DNA of 18,081 bases, taken from the NCBI GenBank assembly GCA_963827315.1, contig CAWHAL010000005.1, positions 1-18,081 on the forward strand, read 5' to 3'. This DNA comes from CAVXEF01 sp963827315 (GTDB lineage: Bacteria > Planctomycetota > Phycisphaerae > Sedimentisphaerales > Anaerobacaceae). Positions 1 to 7,261 of this stretch are shown here, piece after piece. The notes under the pieces were generated by a model. The model was given only the letters and a program-made list of their open reading frames with translations, was not told the DNA's origin and made no database searches. How positions within the stretch are numbered: position 1 is the stretch's first letter; every line of letters begins with the position of its first letter. The position numbers and the translations under genes are program-made.

Positions 1-201
1 GTTGCAGATAAGTTCGATGCCGGCTTTTTTACCCTGCTCGATGAGGATTTGGTCGTAGAAATTGACCTTGGCCATTATGGTTTCTAATTCGTGGAAGCCG
101 TCCGGGCGTTTACCGGCTATCAAAAGGGAAAGATTGATTTTCGCCGGTGCTCGGACTAATAGGCCGTCGCCGAGGGTTTCAAATTGGTTTTTGTTAAGCA
201 T
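1..201 (-). CDS. ispE: 4-diphosphocytidyl-2-C-methyl-D-erythritol kinase, N-terminal part
   Basis: This is the first 67 codons of a minus-strand gene that runs off the left edge; the ATG is at 199-201. The translation has the start typical of IspE, a GHMP-family kinase: 'APAKINLSLLIAGKRPDGFH' at about residues 18-37, followed by 'ELETIM'. The PAKINL segment and the 'R-DG-HELET' segment are conserved in this family. IspE phosphorylates CDP-methylerythritol with ATP in the non-mevalonate (MEP) isoprenoid pathway in the cytoplasm. The ATP-binding glycine-rich motif would lie further downstream, outside the window. A perfect TATAAT sits only about 15 bases upstream of the start, so the leader would be very short or absent. 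The gene is divergent from the YqaA-like gene. Identification is from remembered family motifs; the fragment is short but distinctive. Confidence 0.88.
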   Translation of the reverse strand, partial: MLNKNQFETLGDGLLVRAPAKINLSLLIAGKRPDGFHELETIMAKVNFYDQILIEQGKKAGIELICN

Positions 202-210
202 AATTGTTCG

Positions 211-239
211 TTGACATTATAGCAGGTTATTCTTATTCT
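211..239 (+). promoter_or_regulatory. Sigma-70-like promoter for the YqaA-like gene
   Basis: TTGACA (211-216, 6/6 consensus) is followed after exactly 17 bases by TATTCT (234-239, 4/6). Transcription would begin near 246, giving a leader of about 57 bases that contains the hairpin at 262-279. The -35 box shares base 216 with the TATAAT of the opposite-strand ispE promoter. Confidence 0.6.
216..221 (-). promoter_or_regulatory. Candidate -10 box for ispE
   Basis: The minus strand reads TATAAT at 221-216, a perfect match to the sigma-70 -10 consensus. The predicted start of transcription is about 8 bases before the ispE ATG. No good -35 box lies at 16-18 bases; TTGCAC occurs at a 20-base spacing, which is long. 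The box overlaps the -35 box of the divergent promoter. Confidence 0.4.
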
Positions 240-261
240 GGGTGCAAAAATTGTAGCTCGT

Positions 262-279
262 CTCGGCGTAGGCGCCGAG
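262..279. repeat. GC-rich palindrome, copy of a repeat family
   Basis: CTCGGCG (262-268) and CGCCGAG (273-279) form a perfect 7-base inverted repeat with loop TAGG. The reverse complement of 255-285 matches the element inside the lipoprotein gene near 17922-17945: both read CGGCTCGGCG, then GCCGAGACGAG, with a few bases different in the loop. It lies in the predicted leader of the YqaA-like gene. It is not followed by a T-run, so a terminator is unlikely. Confidence 0.6.
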
Positions 280-302
280 CCGTAGTCCGGATTGGTGACA
301 GA

Positions 303-950
303 ATGAATGACATTGCAGAGCGGCCACAGCAAGACAAACCTGTTGTGTGGTGGCATTGGCACAGGCGATTATATGACTGGGTGATTCACTTTGCAGACAC
401 AAAACACGCTGAAGTTGTGCTTTTTGCGTTGAGTTTTTCTGAATCGAGTTTTTTCCCTGTGCCGCCGGATGTTCTGCTTGCAGCGATGTCGCTTGGGGTG
501 CCGAGGAGGTGGTTGCGGTTTGCCCTTCTGTGCTCGGCGGCATCGGTTCTTGGCGGCATCTTTGGTTATTTAATCGGGATGTTCCTCTGGTCTATGATAG
601 GGGAGTGGGTTTATGCCCATTTTGGGTTTGCAGGGCTTACGAGAGAAAATTTTATGAAGTTCCAAGAATGGTATGGGAAATACGACTTTTGGATAGTTTT
701 CACCTGCGGATTTACGCCGATACCATACAAGGCCTGCACCATTTCCGCTGGGGTTGCGCACATTAATTTTATCGGATTCTGTATTGCATCGGCGCTAAGC
801 CGGTCTGCGAGATTCTTTTTGGTTGCGGGACTATTGGGTTGGAAGGGTGAGCATATCAAACCCGTGCTTGAGAAATATTTCAACTGGTTCTCGCTGGCAC
901 TGGTGGCGATGTTGATTGCCGGTTTCCTTGTGATAAAATGGGTGCACTAA
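303..950 (+). CDS. YqaA/DedA-type membrane protein (VTT/SNARE-associated domain)
   Basis: A 215-residue integral membrane protein. The open frame extends upstream to 204, but that part is a spurious arginine-rich stretch encoded by the palindrome and lies before the predicted transcription start, so the ATG at 303 is preferred. Residues 46-56 (SESSFFPVPPD) resemble the conserved E-[ST]-x-x-[FL]-P-x-P loop of DedA/YqaA proteins; a second family feature is 'FTPIPYKACTISAG' at about 137-150. Hydrophobic segments lie at about 72-99, 128-150, 154-175 and 195-212. DedA-superfamily proteins are linked to flipping of phospholipids or undecaprenyl phosphate across the inner membrane; the YqaA branch is poorly characterised. 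The Shine-Dalgarno signal is weak. The gene is divergent from ispE, and the following AMMECR1 gene starts 55 bases downstream. Confidence 0.82.
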   Translation: MNDIAERPQQDKPVVWWHWHRRLYDWVIHFADTKHAEVVLFALSFSESSFFPVPPDVLLAAMSLGVPRRWLRFALLCSAASVLGGIFGYLIGMFLWSMIGEWVYAHFGFAGLTRENFMKFQEWYGKYDFWIVFTCGFTPIPYKACTISAGVAHINFIGFCIASALSRSARFFLVAGLLGWKGEHIKPVLEKYFNWFSLALVAMLIAGFLVIKWVH

Positions 951-951
951 G

Positions 952-994
952 TATTGGTTATTGGTAATTGGTTAAATGGTTAATTGGTGAGTGG
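952..994. repeat. Degenerate heptanucleotide tract (TATTGGT type)
   Basis: Units: TATTGGT (952-958), TATTGGT (959-965), AATTGGT (966-972), then two 8-base variants TAAATGGT and TAATTGGT, then GAGTGG. It fills the gap between the YqaA-like stop and the AMMECR1 gene, and runs into the possible GTG start at 991. Confidence 0.7.
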
Positions 995-1005
995 CGGCTG
1001 GTTTT

Positions 1006-1566
1006 ATGAATAACACTCAAAAACAAACACTTTTGAAAGTTGCTCGCGATACAGTTAAGGCAGTTATTGCCGGCGGGGCGTTGCCCAAACCAAAATCGGG
1101 CGACCCTGAACTAAATGCTCCGTGCGGATGTTTTGTAACCTTGAAAAACAGTGAGCAGTTGCGAGGCTGTATCGGCCAATTCACCTCTGATAGACCTTTG
1201 ATTGAGCTGGTCGTTGAAATGGCCAAGGCCTCGGCAACCGGCGACCCGCGTTTTTTTGCCGACCCAATCACTGCTGATGAGTTGGAGCAGTTGGATGTAG
1301 AAATATCGGTGCTTTCGCCGCTGCGAAAGACAGATGACCCATTGAGTCTGTGTCTTGGAACTGATGGTATCTATATAAAAAGAGGATGTACTTCGGGGTG
1401 CTTTCTGCCTCAGGTTGCGACCGAGACCGGCTGGAGCAAAGAGGAATTTCTTTCATACTGCTGTGCACACAAAGCGGGCCTACCCGCCGATGCCTGGAAA
1501 GACCCTAAAACAGAGGTTTATCTATTCACCGCCGAAGTGTTCGGGGCGGAGTTCAAAGAAATCTAA
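1006..1566 (+). CDS. AMMECR1-domain protein (AmmeMemoRadiSam system protein A type)
   Basis: A 186-residue protein from the ATG at 1006; a GTG at 991 in the same frame would add five residues but falls in the repeat tract. The signature LRGCIG is at residues 52-57, and the domain runs to near the end, including 'ATGDPRFFADPITADELEQL' and the C-terminal 'TEVYLFTAEVFGAEF'. AMMECR1 proteins are small, cytoplasmic and of unknown biochemical role. In many prokaryotes they are encoded with a Memo-family protein and a radical SAM protein. Neither partner is adjacent here: the radical SAM gene at 10202 is far away and of another subtype. The domain is complete at the usual length. Product identity is secure; function is unknown. 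Confidence 0.88.
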   Translation: MNNTQKQTLLKVARDTVKAVIAGGALPKPKSGDPELNAPCGCFVTLKNSEQLRGCIGQFTSDRPLIELVVEMAKASATGDPRFFADPITADELEQLDVEISVLSPLRKTDDPLSLCLGTDGIYIKRGCTSGCFLPQVATETGWSKEEFLSYCCAHKAGLPADAWKDPKTEVYLFTAEVFGAEFKEI

Positions 1567-1600
1567 GTCCGCCTTTGGCGAGACCTCGCTGAAGGTGGGC
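1567..1600. repeat. 34-base palindrome directly after the AMMECR1 stop codon
   Basis: GTCCGCCTTTGGCGAG (1567-1582) pairs with CTCGCTGAAGGTGGGC (1585-1600) over 16 positions, four of them G-U type, with two bases AC at the centre. It begins at the base after the stop codon and ends 15 bases before the next ATG, so it fills most of the junction. No T-run follows. It may be a REP-like element or an mRNA processing or stability hairpin between co-transcribed genes. Confidence 0.65.
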
Positions 1601-1615
1601 AGGAAAAACTCAATT

Positions 1616-2665
1616 ATGACAAGAAAACTCGCATTGGTTTGCATACTGGGTGTTATCCCTGTCATCGGCTGTCTTGAAAGTCAGTCTCAAATTGACAGCT
1701 CCAAAGCTCAGCGGATAGATACGCCTGCGGGGATGATTGAGTATTTGCACAAGCAAAAGTTGCCGGCGCTGGAATCCGTTGAGGTTTGGCAAAACGAATA
1801 TGGGTCTGGACTGAAACTTACTACCGCTCACTATGAGATACTTACCACGCTTTTGGAACCTTTGATGCTTTCGCAGGTTCCCGGGTTTATGGAATCGGCG
1901 CATCGCGGCTATAACGACCAGCTGCCTGAGCCGATTGAGACGACAACCAAGTTCACCGTTTATCTTTTTGCCGAGCGCAAACAGTGGGAGGATTTTACGA
2001 GGACCTTCGCCGGCCCACAGGCGCCGCTGTACTGCAAAATAAAGTCTGGTGCGTATTACCTGAATGATGCCTGCGTGGCATATAATATCGGCAGAGAGCG
2101 AACTTTTTCCGCACTTGGACACGAGGGCTGGCATCAGTTCAACAAGAAGCATTTTAAGTTCCGTCTTCCGAGCTGGATTGACGAAGGTATCGCAATGCTC
2201 TTTGAGACCAGTAGATACGAACAGGGCTTATTTTATTTTGAGCCGGTTCAAAATGTGAGTCGATTAGGTTCGTTGAAGGTATCGCTGATGAAAAACAAGA
2301 TGATACCGCTAAAGGAATTGATAGCTATGAACCCGGGCGAAGCGCTTGTTACAGGTGATGATACTGTAATGGCCTTTTACAGCCAATCGTATGCGTTGGT
2401 GCGGTTTTTGCGGGAAGAGGGCTATGGAAAACGGCTTGGCAATTATCATCGGCTGCTCGAAGATGGACTGGAGGGCAAATGGCCGCTCGAAGAAGGGGGC
2501 AAAAGAATCGCAGCGGACAGAAACATCCCGCTGACCGTCTGGTGGAACCGGGCCATCGGCACGAAGCTGTTCGAATATTACATAAGCGATGATTTTGACC
2601 AAATCGAAAAAGAGTATCTGATGTTTTGCAGGAAGGTAGTTTACCACGTGCACCTGCGAAATTGA
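1616..2665 (+). CDS. DUF1570 / peptidase-MA-like zinc metalloprotease lipoprotein
   Basis: A 349-residue protein starting at the ATG at 1616, where a lipoprotein signal peptide begins; the open frame extends back into the AMMECR1 gene, but that part is a shadow. A basic start, a hydrophobic core and the lipobox VIGC (Cys20 or nearby) indicate lipidation and export. The catalytic-type motif HEGWH is at about 169-173 and matches HExxH (two zinc ligands plus a general base). It is followed by 'PSWIDEGIAMLFE', in which Glu190 corresponds to the third ligand of gluzincin-type peptidases. DUF1570 proteins with this arrangement are abundant in planctomycetes; no substrate is known to me. An AGGA sequence lies 11 bases before the start. 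The gene probably shares a transcript with the AMMECR1 gene 49 bases upstream and maf 10 bases downstream. Confidence 0.78.
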   Translation: MTRKLALVCILGVIPVIGCLESQSQIDSSKAQRIDTPAGMIEYLHKQKLPALESVEVWQNEYGSGLKLTTAHYEILTTLLEPLMLSQVPGFMESAHRGYNDQLPEPIETTTKFTVYLFAERKQWEDFTRTFAGPQAPLYCKIKSGAYYLNDACVAYNIGRERTFSALGHEGWHQFNKKHFKFRLPSWIDEGIAMLFETSRYEQGLFYFEPVQNVSRLGSLKVSLMKNKMIPLKELIAMNPGEALVTGDDTVMAFYSQSYALVRFLREEGYGKRLGNYHRLLEDGLEGKWPLEEGGKRIAADRNIPLTVWWNRAIGTKLFEYYISDDFDQIEKEYLMFCRKVVYHVHLRN

Positions 2666-2691
2666 TTATTGATGATTGATTGTTGATGATT
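2664..2691. repeat. Heptanucleotide tract (GATKATT type)
   Basis: Four exact 7-base units: GATTATT (2664-2670), GATGATT (2671-2677), GATTGTT (2678-2684), GATGATT (2685-2691). The tract begins within the stop codon of the lipoprotein gene and contains the likely TTG start of maf, so the first residues of Maf are encoded by it. Confidence 0.75.
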
Positions 2692-3329
2692 TGAAAGAGC
2701 TCAGAAACTTCATTTTAGCTTCGGCTTCACCCCGGCGAAGAGATTTGTTAATCGAGGCAGGATATGAATTTACGGTTGTTCAGCCGGAGATTGATGAGTC
2801 AGCGTTCCCGGCTACGGCACGCTCCCTGGCACGGCCTACGGCCTTGCCGTGGCTGGCCGCCGTGACGAGTGAGGGAACAGAAGCCTGTAAGTACGCTGAA
2901 CAACTGGCTTTAGCAAAAGCAAGAGACGTGGCCGGTGAGTTCCCGGACTGCTTGGTTATCGGTGCGGACACGGTTGTGGATTTTCGGGGGGAAATAATCG
3001 GCAAAGCAGCTAATGAAAAAGAAGCAGAAGTCATTACCAGAAAACTATTTAGCGCTCCCCATAAGGTGATAACCGGTGTTGCAATTGTCAGGGTGGCGGA
3101 TGGGGTGGAGATTGTTGAAAGCGAGACGACGACTGTTTATCCTAAGGTATTGACAGATAAGCAGATAGCGGAGCATATTAAAGGCGGCACGTGGCGGGGA
3201 AAAGCGGGGGCGTATGCGATAAAAGAAGGCGGGGACGCGTTTATTGAGAAAATAGAGGGGAGTTTGACCAATGTGATGGGGCTGCCGATGGAACTTCTGA
3301 GGCGGATGATGGGACGATTTAGTCGTTAG
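2676..3329 (+). CDS. maf: Maf-family nucleoside triphosphate pyrophosphatase with in-frame insertion
   Basis: A 217-residue cytoplasmic protein. Family features: 'LASASPRRRDLL' at about 14-25 (nucleotide-binding SxSPRR), 'IGADTVV' with Asp98, 'GKA' after it, 'KAGAYAIKEGGDAF' and the C-terminal 'NVMGLPMELL'. Maf proteins hydrolyse nucleoside triphosphates (dTTP/UTP or modified nucleotides) to monophosphates and pyrophosphate and are linked to house-cleaning and septum arrest. The usual length is about 190 residues. The excess lies at about residues 43-68, between 'EIDESA' and 'YAEQLALAKA', where a palindromic GC-rich DNA segment is translated. The position often holding Gln in 'AYxIQ' is Lys here. 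The start is a TTG at 2676 within a repeat tract; another TTG at 2691 is possible. The catalytic motifs are intact, so the protein may be active. Confidence 0.85.
   Translation: MIVDDLKELRNFILASASPRRRDLLIEAGYEFTVVQPEIDESAFPATARSLARPTALPWLAAVTSEGTEACKYAEQLALAKARDVAGEFPDCLVIGADTVVDFRGEIIGKAANEKEAEVITRKLFSAPHKVITGVAIVRVADGVEIVESETTTVYPKVLTDKQIAEHIKGGTWRGKAGAYAIKEGGDAFIEKIEGSLTNVMGLPMELLRRMMGRFSR
2804..2878. repeat. Palindromic element inserted in frame within maf
   Basis: The segment is bounded by GTTCCC (2804-2809) and GGGAAC (2873-2878). Near its centre is an imperfect stem: CCTGGCACGGC (2825-2835) against GCCGTGGCTGG (2846-2856), 10-base loop, two mismatches. It is much richer in GC than the flanking maf sequence. 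Translated, it gives about 25 residues rich in Ala, Pro and Arg with no counterpart in typical Maf proteins. Length 75 bases, a multiple of three, so the frame is kept. Confidence 0.6.
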
Positions 3330-3400
3330 TCGCTGATAAAATAGGTAATCTGAGTAAAATGGGGTAGCACCAAACGCGCAAGTTTTTAAAAGAAACGTTT

Positions 3401-3490
3401 GAAAACGTTCAAAAACAGTACAGAAACGTTCAAAAACTATACCAAAACTATACAGAAACATTCAAAAACCATACGGAAATATTCAACAAT
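3401..3490. repeat. 21-base A-rich direct repeats
   Basis: Three full 21-base copies of the form RGAAACRTTCAAAAACYATAC lie at 3401-3421, 3422-3442 and 3454-3474, with an 11-base partial copy (CAAAACTATAC) at 3443-3453 and a decayed copy from 3475. Copies differ at one to four positions. The period is two helical turns and also three heptads. Spacing and lack of unique spacers rule out a CRISPR array. Confidence 0.7.
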
Positions 3491-3522
3491 TTTTTACCTA
3501 TATGCGCATTTGATTGAAATTT

Positions 3523-3549
3523 CCTCCACGAGCCGTTAGGGAGGTTTTT
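3523..3549 (+). terminator. Hairpin with T-run downstream of maf
   Basis: CCTCC (3523-3527) and GGAGG (3540-3544) form a 5-base stem with a 12-base loop, followed by TTTTT (3545-3549). It resembles an intrinsic terminator, but the stem is short and the loop large, and it is 193 bases past the maf stop. Confidence 0.4.
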
Positions 3550-3620
3550 AGACGGGTTAAATTAGCTGTCCCCACACCTTAAACTCTTACCAAGGGGATA
3601 TGATGCTTCTTAGCCATATC

Positions 3621-3638
3621 AAACCTGATGGTTTTTTT
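3621..3638 (+). terminator. Small hairpin with seven-T run before the subtilase promoter
   Basis: AAACC (3621-3625), loop TGAT, GGTTT (3630-3634), continuing as a run of seven T (3632-3638). A weaker inverted repeat GATATG/CATATC lies just upstream. The hairpin ends one base before the proposed -35 box, as expected for a terminator insulating a downstream promoter, but the stem is AT-rich and weak. Confidence 0.4.
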
Positions 3639-3639
3639 C

Positions 3640-3668
3640 TTGACTTTTCGGGCATATTGTGATATGCG
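3640..3668 (+). promoter_or_regulatory. Promoter with operator-like dyad for the subtilase gene
   Basis: TTGACT (3640-3645, 5/6) and TATGCG (3663-3668, weak) are 17 bases apart; TG at 3660-3661 gives an extended -10. A perfect dyad GCATAT-TGTG-ATATGC occupies 3652-3667, spanning the spacer and entering the -10 box, where a bound regulator would block the polymerase. The -10 is poor, so the promoter call is moderate. Confidence 0.4.
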
Positions 3669-3706
3669 ATGTTTATATCACTAAACCATTTTCGGAGGAT
3701 ACAAAA

Positions 3707-6700
3707 ATGAGGAAATTGACACTTTCCGGGGTTTTATTAGCAGGTATCGCGGCGGCATTTCTGTTTTTAACCTCGGAAGTCCTCTCTGTAGAAAAGCAGA
3801 CCTCAGGGCCGGTGTACAAACCTGGTGAAATCATCGTGAAATTCAAGAAAGGCGCAGCCGAAATTTTGGAAGAGCAGCTATCCAAAGGAGAAACTCCGGG
3901 GGAGCTAAAGCTGTCTACCTCTCTGGATGACCTTAGCCGTAGATACAAGGTGAAGAAGATTAAGCCGCTGATTAAAGGGTTCAAAGCCGAAAGACAACGG
4001 ATAAGAGGGCTTCTCGAAAAAGACAAGGCCAGTTTGACTAAAAGAGAAGAGCATCTTGTGAGAAGGTTAAAGCGCGCACCTAAAGGCGCAAAGGTGCCTG
4101 AACTGGACAGAATATACAAGATTGAACTTGAAGAAGGCCAATCGGCTGAGCAGGCCGTAGCAGAATATAAGAAAAATCCGGATGTGGAATATGCTGAGTT
4201 GAACTACATCGTATATGCAGCTACTTCGCCGAACGACCCTTACTATAATGTGCAATGGGCATTGAACAATACAGGTCAGCCCTATCCTATCAGCGGCGGA
4301 GGCACCGACTCCGGAACGCTCGGCGCTGATATAAATGCGCCTGAGGCGTGGGACATATATACAGGCAGTTCGGATGTCATTATTGCGGTGATAGACAGCG
4401 GGGTTGACTACACACACAGGGACCTCGTCGGAAACCTGTGGACGGACCCAAATGGTAAATTCGGATTCGACTTTGTTAACGACGACAATGACCCGATGGA
4501 TGACGCCGGACACGGGACACACTGCGCGGGAATAATCGCCGCACGAACTAACAACGCAACAGACACTGCTGGCGTCTGCTGGAATGCGAAGATAATGGCC
4601 GTCAAGTTTTTAAACGCCGACAATTCAGGAACAGAAAGTGATGCTGTCAGTGCAATTTACTACGCAGTGGACAATGAGGCAGATGTTCTATCCAATAGCT
4701 GGGGAGGAACTAACTATTCTGGAAGTCTGGAGCAGGCAATCAACTATGCTTATAGTCAGGGAGTCATAATAGTCGCTGCGGCAGGTAACGATAACTCCAG
4801 TTCGCCTTTCTATCCGGCTTACTACAACCACGTAATTTCGGTAGCAGCGACCGATTCCGACGACCATAAGGCATCCTTTTCGAACTCTGGCGAATGGGTG
4901 ACTTTGGCGGCGCCAGGTGTGGACATATTGTCACTACGGGGGGAAAACACCGATATGTACTTGGGATCGCTTGGATATAACGCCGGCGACCGATTTGTAC
5001 CATTCGGCGACCCTGATGCAACGATGTATATCGCCTCCGGCACATCTATGGCCTGCCCGTATGTTGCAGGCGCATGCGCACTTTTGCTCTCAGCCAATCC
5101 TTTCCTGACAAGCGAAGAGATAAATGATATTTTGGTGGACACGGTCGACTCGATTGCTGACGGTATCTGTTTCTCTGATGGTCGGCTAAATCTTTTTGGA
5201 GCGCTCACTGAAGCAATTCAGTCAAAATCGAAGGGGCACATTGCTCTGGACAGCGACTATTATAGCTGCGACAGCAATGTAGGTATTTTCCTGGCTGACG
5301 GCGACCTCTCGGGCGAAGGTGTATGCAGTATCAGCATAACTACTACCAGCGGAGATTCTGAAACTGTAATCCTGACGGAAGAGAGCCCCCCTGTAGGTGC
5401 TTTTACGGGGACAATTCACACTACCACCGGCGAGCCGAACATCGAAGATGGTAATCTCCAAGTCACTAATGGGGATATTATTTGTGCTACATATTACGAC
5501 GCCAACGACGGCACGGGCAATCCTGCGACGGCAACGGATACAAGCACAATCGACTGTGTACCGCCTATTATCTCTGACGTCCAGATGGATATCAGGGCGT
5601 CCAAGCTGACAGTCACTTTCAACAGCGATGAGCCGACGGCAGGCAAAGTTTCCTGCGGTTTGGCCTGCGGCGGGCCGTATAATCTTGAAGGTGAGTATTT
5701 GGGTTTGCGAACAAGCCACACAATAGAAGTATCGCCGCTGTTACCATACACAACTCATTATTTCATAGTTACAGCCACCGACGCTGCCAGCAACCAGACT
5801 GTCGATTCAAACTCGGGTAACTGCTATTCGTTTACCACTACCGTACCCGGCAAGATATATGTACCCAGCCAGTACCCAACAATTCAGGAAGCCGTGGACT
5901 ACTCCTGGCCCGGGTCGGTAGTTTGGGTCTCGGACGGTATTTATACGGGCCAAGGAAACCGTGACATTGACTTTCAGGGGCGAGCGATAACCGTAAGGAG
6001 CAGAAACGGGCCGGCCAAATGCATCATTGACTGCCAGGGCAATTCTACAGAACCACACCGCGGGTTCTTTTTTCACACCGGCGAAACGCAGGCCGCCGTC
6101 GTGGACGGCTTTACAATTACGAATGGCTTCGGCCACTTAGAGCAAATTTTCTCAGACAGCGATGACTTCGTATTGGTTGGTGGCGGAATCTGTTGCATAG
6201 GTGCGTCACCAACCATCACAAATTGTATCATTACCAACAACTACGGGGATTGGGGCGGTGGAGGCATAGGGTGTTATCTTGATAGCTACCCGCATATCAA
6301 TAATTGCATTATTTCGGGTAATTACGCCTTGTGGGGAGGAGGCATCGCCTGTGGACAGAGCGACCCGGAAATCAGTAATTGCGTGATAACAGATAATCAG
6401 GACCTCGGCGCGATAAATTGCAGTGAAGCCAGTCCCATTGTTCGAAATTGTTTATTTTACGGCAACGTCTCAACTGAATACGGCGGTGCAGTCCGATGCG
6501 AAGGATTCTGGGGCCCTGGGGGAACTCCGGAAGGCCAAGCGACCCGTGTTTTTTCAACTGCACTTTTGTGGGCAATTCAACGAGGTATTATGGTGGCGGT
6601 ATATACTTATATCGAAACAGTCACGTGACTGTCGTTGATTGTATTTTCTGGTCTAATGCAGCAGGGGAAGATGGCCATGAAATATACCTTTCGGGACACT

Positions 6701-7182
6701 ACCCGTATTCTTCAATGACCGTCAGCCATTGTGATATTCAGAGCGAGGGAGGAGGCGTATACGTAAACCCGCACGACACGTGGAACTATGGCCTCGGTAA
6801 TATTGACGCAGACCCGTGCTTTGTAACAGGACCCCAAGTGGATTACTATCTGAGTCAAATTGCGGCAGGACAAGCGGTTGACAGCCCTTGTGTAAACGCA
6901 GGAAGCAATACAGCAGCAAATCTTGGAATGGATGTATTTACAACGCGAACCGACCAATTGCCTGATAGGGGCCTGGTGGATATAGGTTATCATTATTCTA
7001 CCAACCCTGCAGATATCAACGGAGATGGTGATGTTGACTTTGTAGATTATGCGATACTGGCTTCTCAATGGCTGCAAGCGCCAAGTGTTCCCTCGGCGGA
7101 TATTGCACCGCTGGGAGGTGATGGTATAGTGGATATTTTGGACCTTGGTGTACTTGTCGAGAACTGGCTGACAGGGCTTTGA
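3707..7182 (+). CDS. Secreted subtilase with beta-helix and dockerin-like tail, interrupted by a frameshift
   Basis: Start ATG 3707 follows GGAGG (3694-3698) at 8 bases. A signal peptide (about 1-28) precedes a propeptide-like region with 'GEIIVKFKKG'. The peptidase S8 triad is complete: Asp230 (VIDSGVD), His269 (GHGTHCAG), Ser447 (ASGTSMACP), with the oxyanion Asn361 (AAGND). Two beta-sandwich-like modules follow, then from about 716 a right-handed beta-helix with repeated 'I-NC-I--N' and 'GGGI' turns. The first frame stops at 6626-6628, but the beta-helix continues in the -1 frame from about 6520 to 7182 and ends in two dockerin-like repeats (DINGDGDVDF and GGDGIVDILDL). One missing base in the G-run 6518-6522 restores a continuous protein of about 1158 residues. 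It is likely exported to the cell surface or outside; the substrate is unknown. Sequencing error or a recent mutation cannot be told apart. Confidence 0.85.
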
Positions 7183-7216
7183 CAGTCGACTATCTTTCGA
7201 CGTTGCTCCCTACTTC

Positions 7217-7233
7217 GCCCCATACGATGGGGC
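7217..7233. terminator. Perfect hairpin between convergent genes
   Basis: GCCCCAT (7217-7223), loop ACG, ATGGGGC (7227-7233). It lies 35 bases past the subtilase stop and 91 bases past the lepA stop on the other strand. There is no T-run on either side, so it may be a factor-dependent or bidirectional terminator, or a palindromic repeat; GC-rich repeat-like sequence continues to 7260. Confidence 0.35.
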
Positions 7234-7261
7234 TACGCAGGGCAGGCAGGACAGGCGGGCG

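Larger units (their letters stand above)
3330..3706. other. 377-base non-coding stretch between maf and the subtilase gene
   Basis: No credible gene is seen on either strand. In order it holds a short unremarkable segment, an A-rich run with 21-base direct repeats (3401-3490), a hairpin with T-run (3523-3549), an inverted repeat GATATG/CATATC (3597-3602/3615-3620), a second small hairpin with T-run (3621-3638), then a promoter with a dyad (3640-3668) and the ribosome binding site of the subtilase gene. It probably separates two transcription units. Confidence 0.6.

Noticed and set aside
204..302. Upstream extension of the YqaA-like protein
   Set aside because: It begins before the predicted transcription start and encodes an arginine/serine-rich stretch from the palindrome, unlike a membrane-protein start.
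991..1566. AmmeMemoRadiSam three-gene system
   Set aside because: Only the AMMECR1-type protein is present; neighbours are not Memo or the matching radical SAM protein.
3401..3490. Possible CRISPR array
   Set aside because: Repeats are contiguous or separated by a partial repeat, with no unique spacers and no cas genes.
3535..3638. Remnant of a REP-associated transposon (AGCTGTCCCC word near 3565)
   Set aside because: The word resembles motifs I recall near such transposases, but no transposase gene or paired copy is present, so it is not supported.
6518..6555. Programmed -1 frameshift signal in the subtilase gene
   Set aside because: Neither the five-G run nor the six-T run gives an in-frame X-XXY-YYZ heptamer, and no strong downstream structure was noticed; an indel is simpler.
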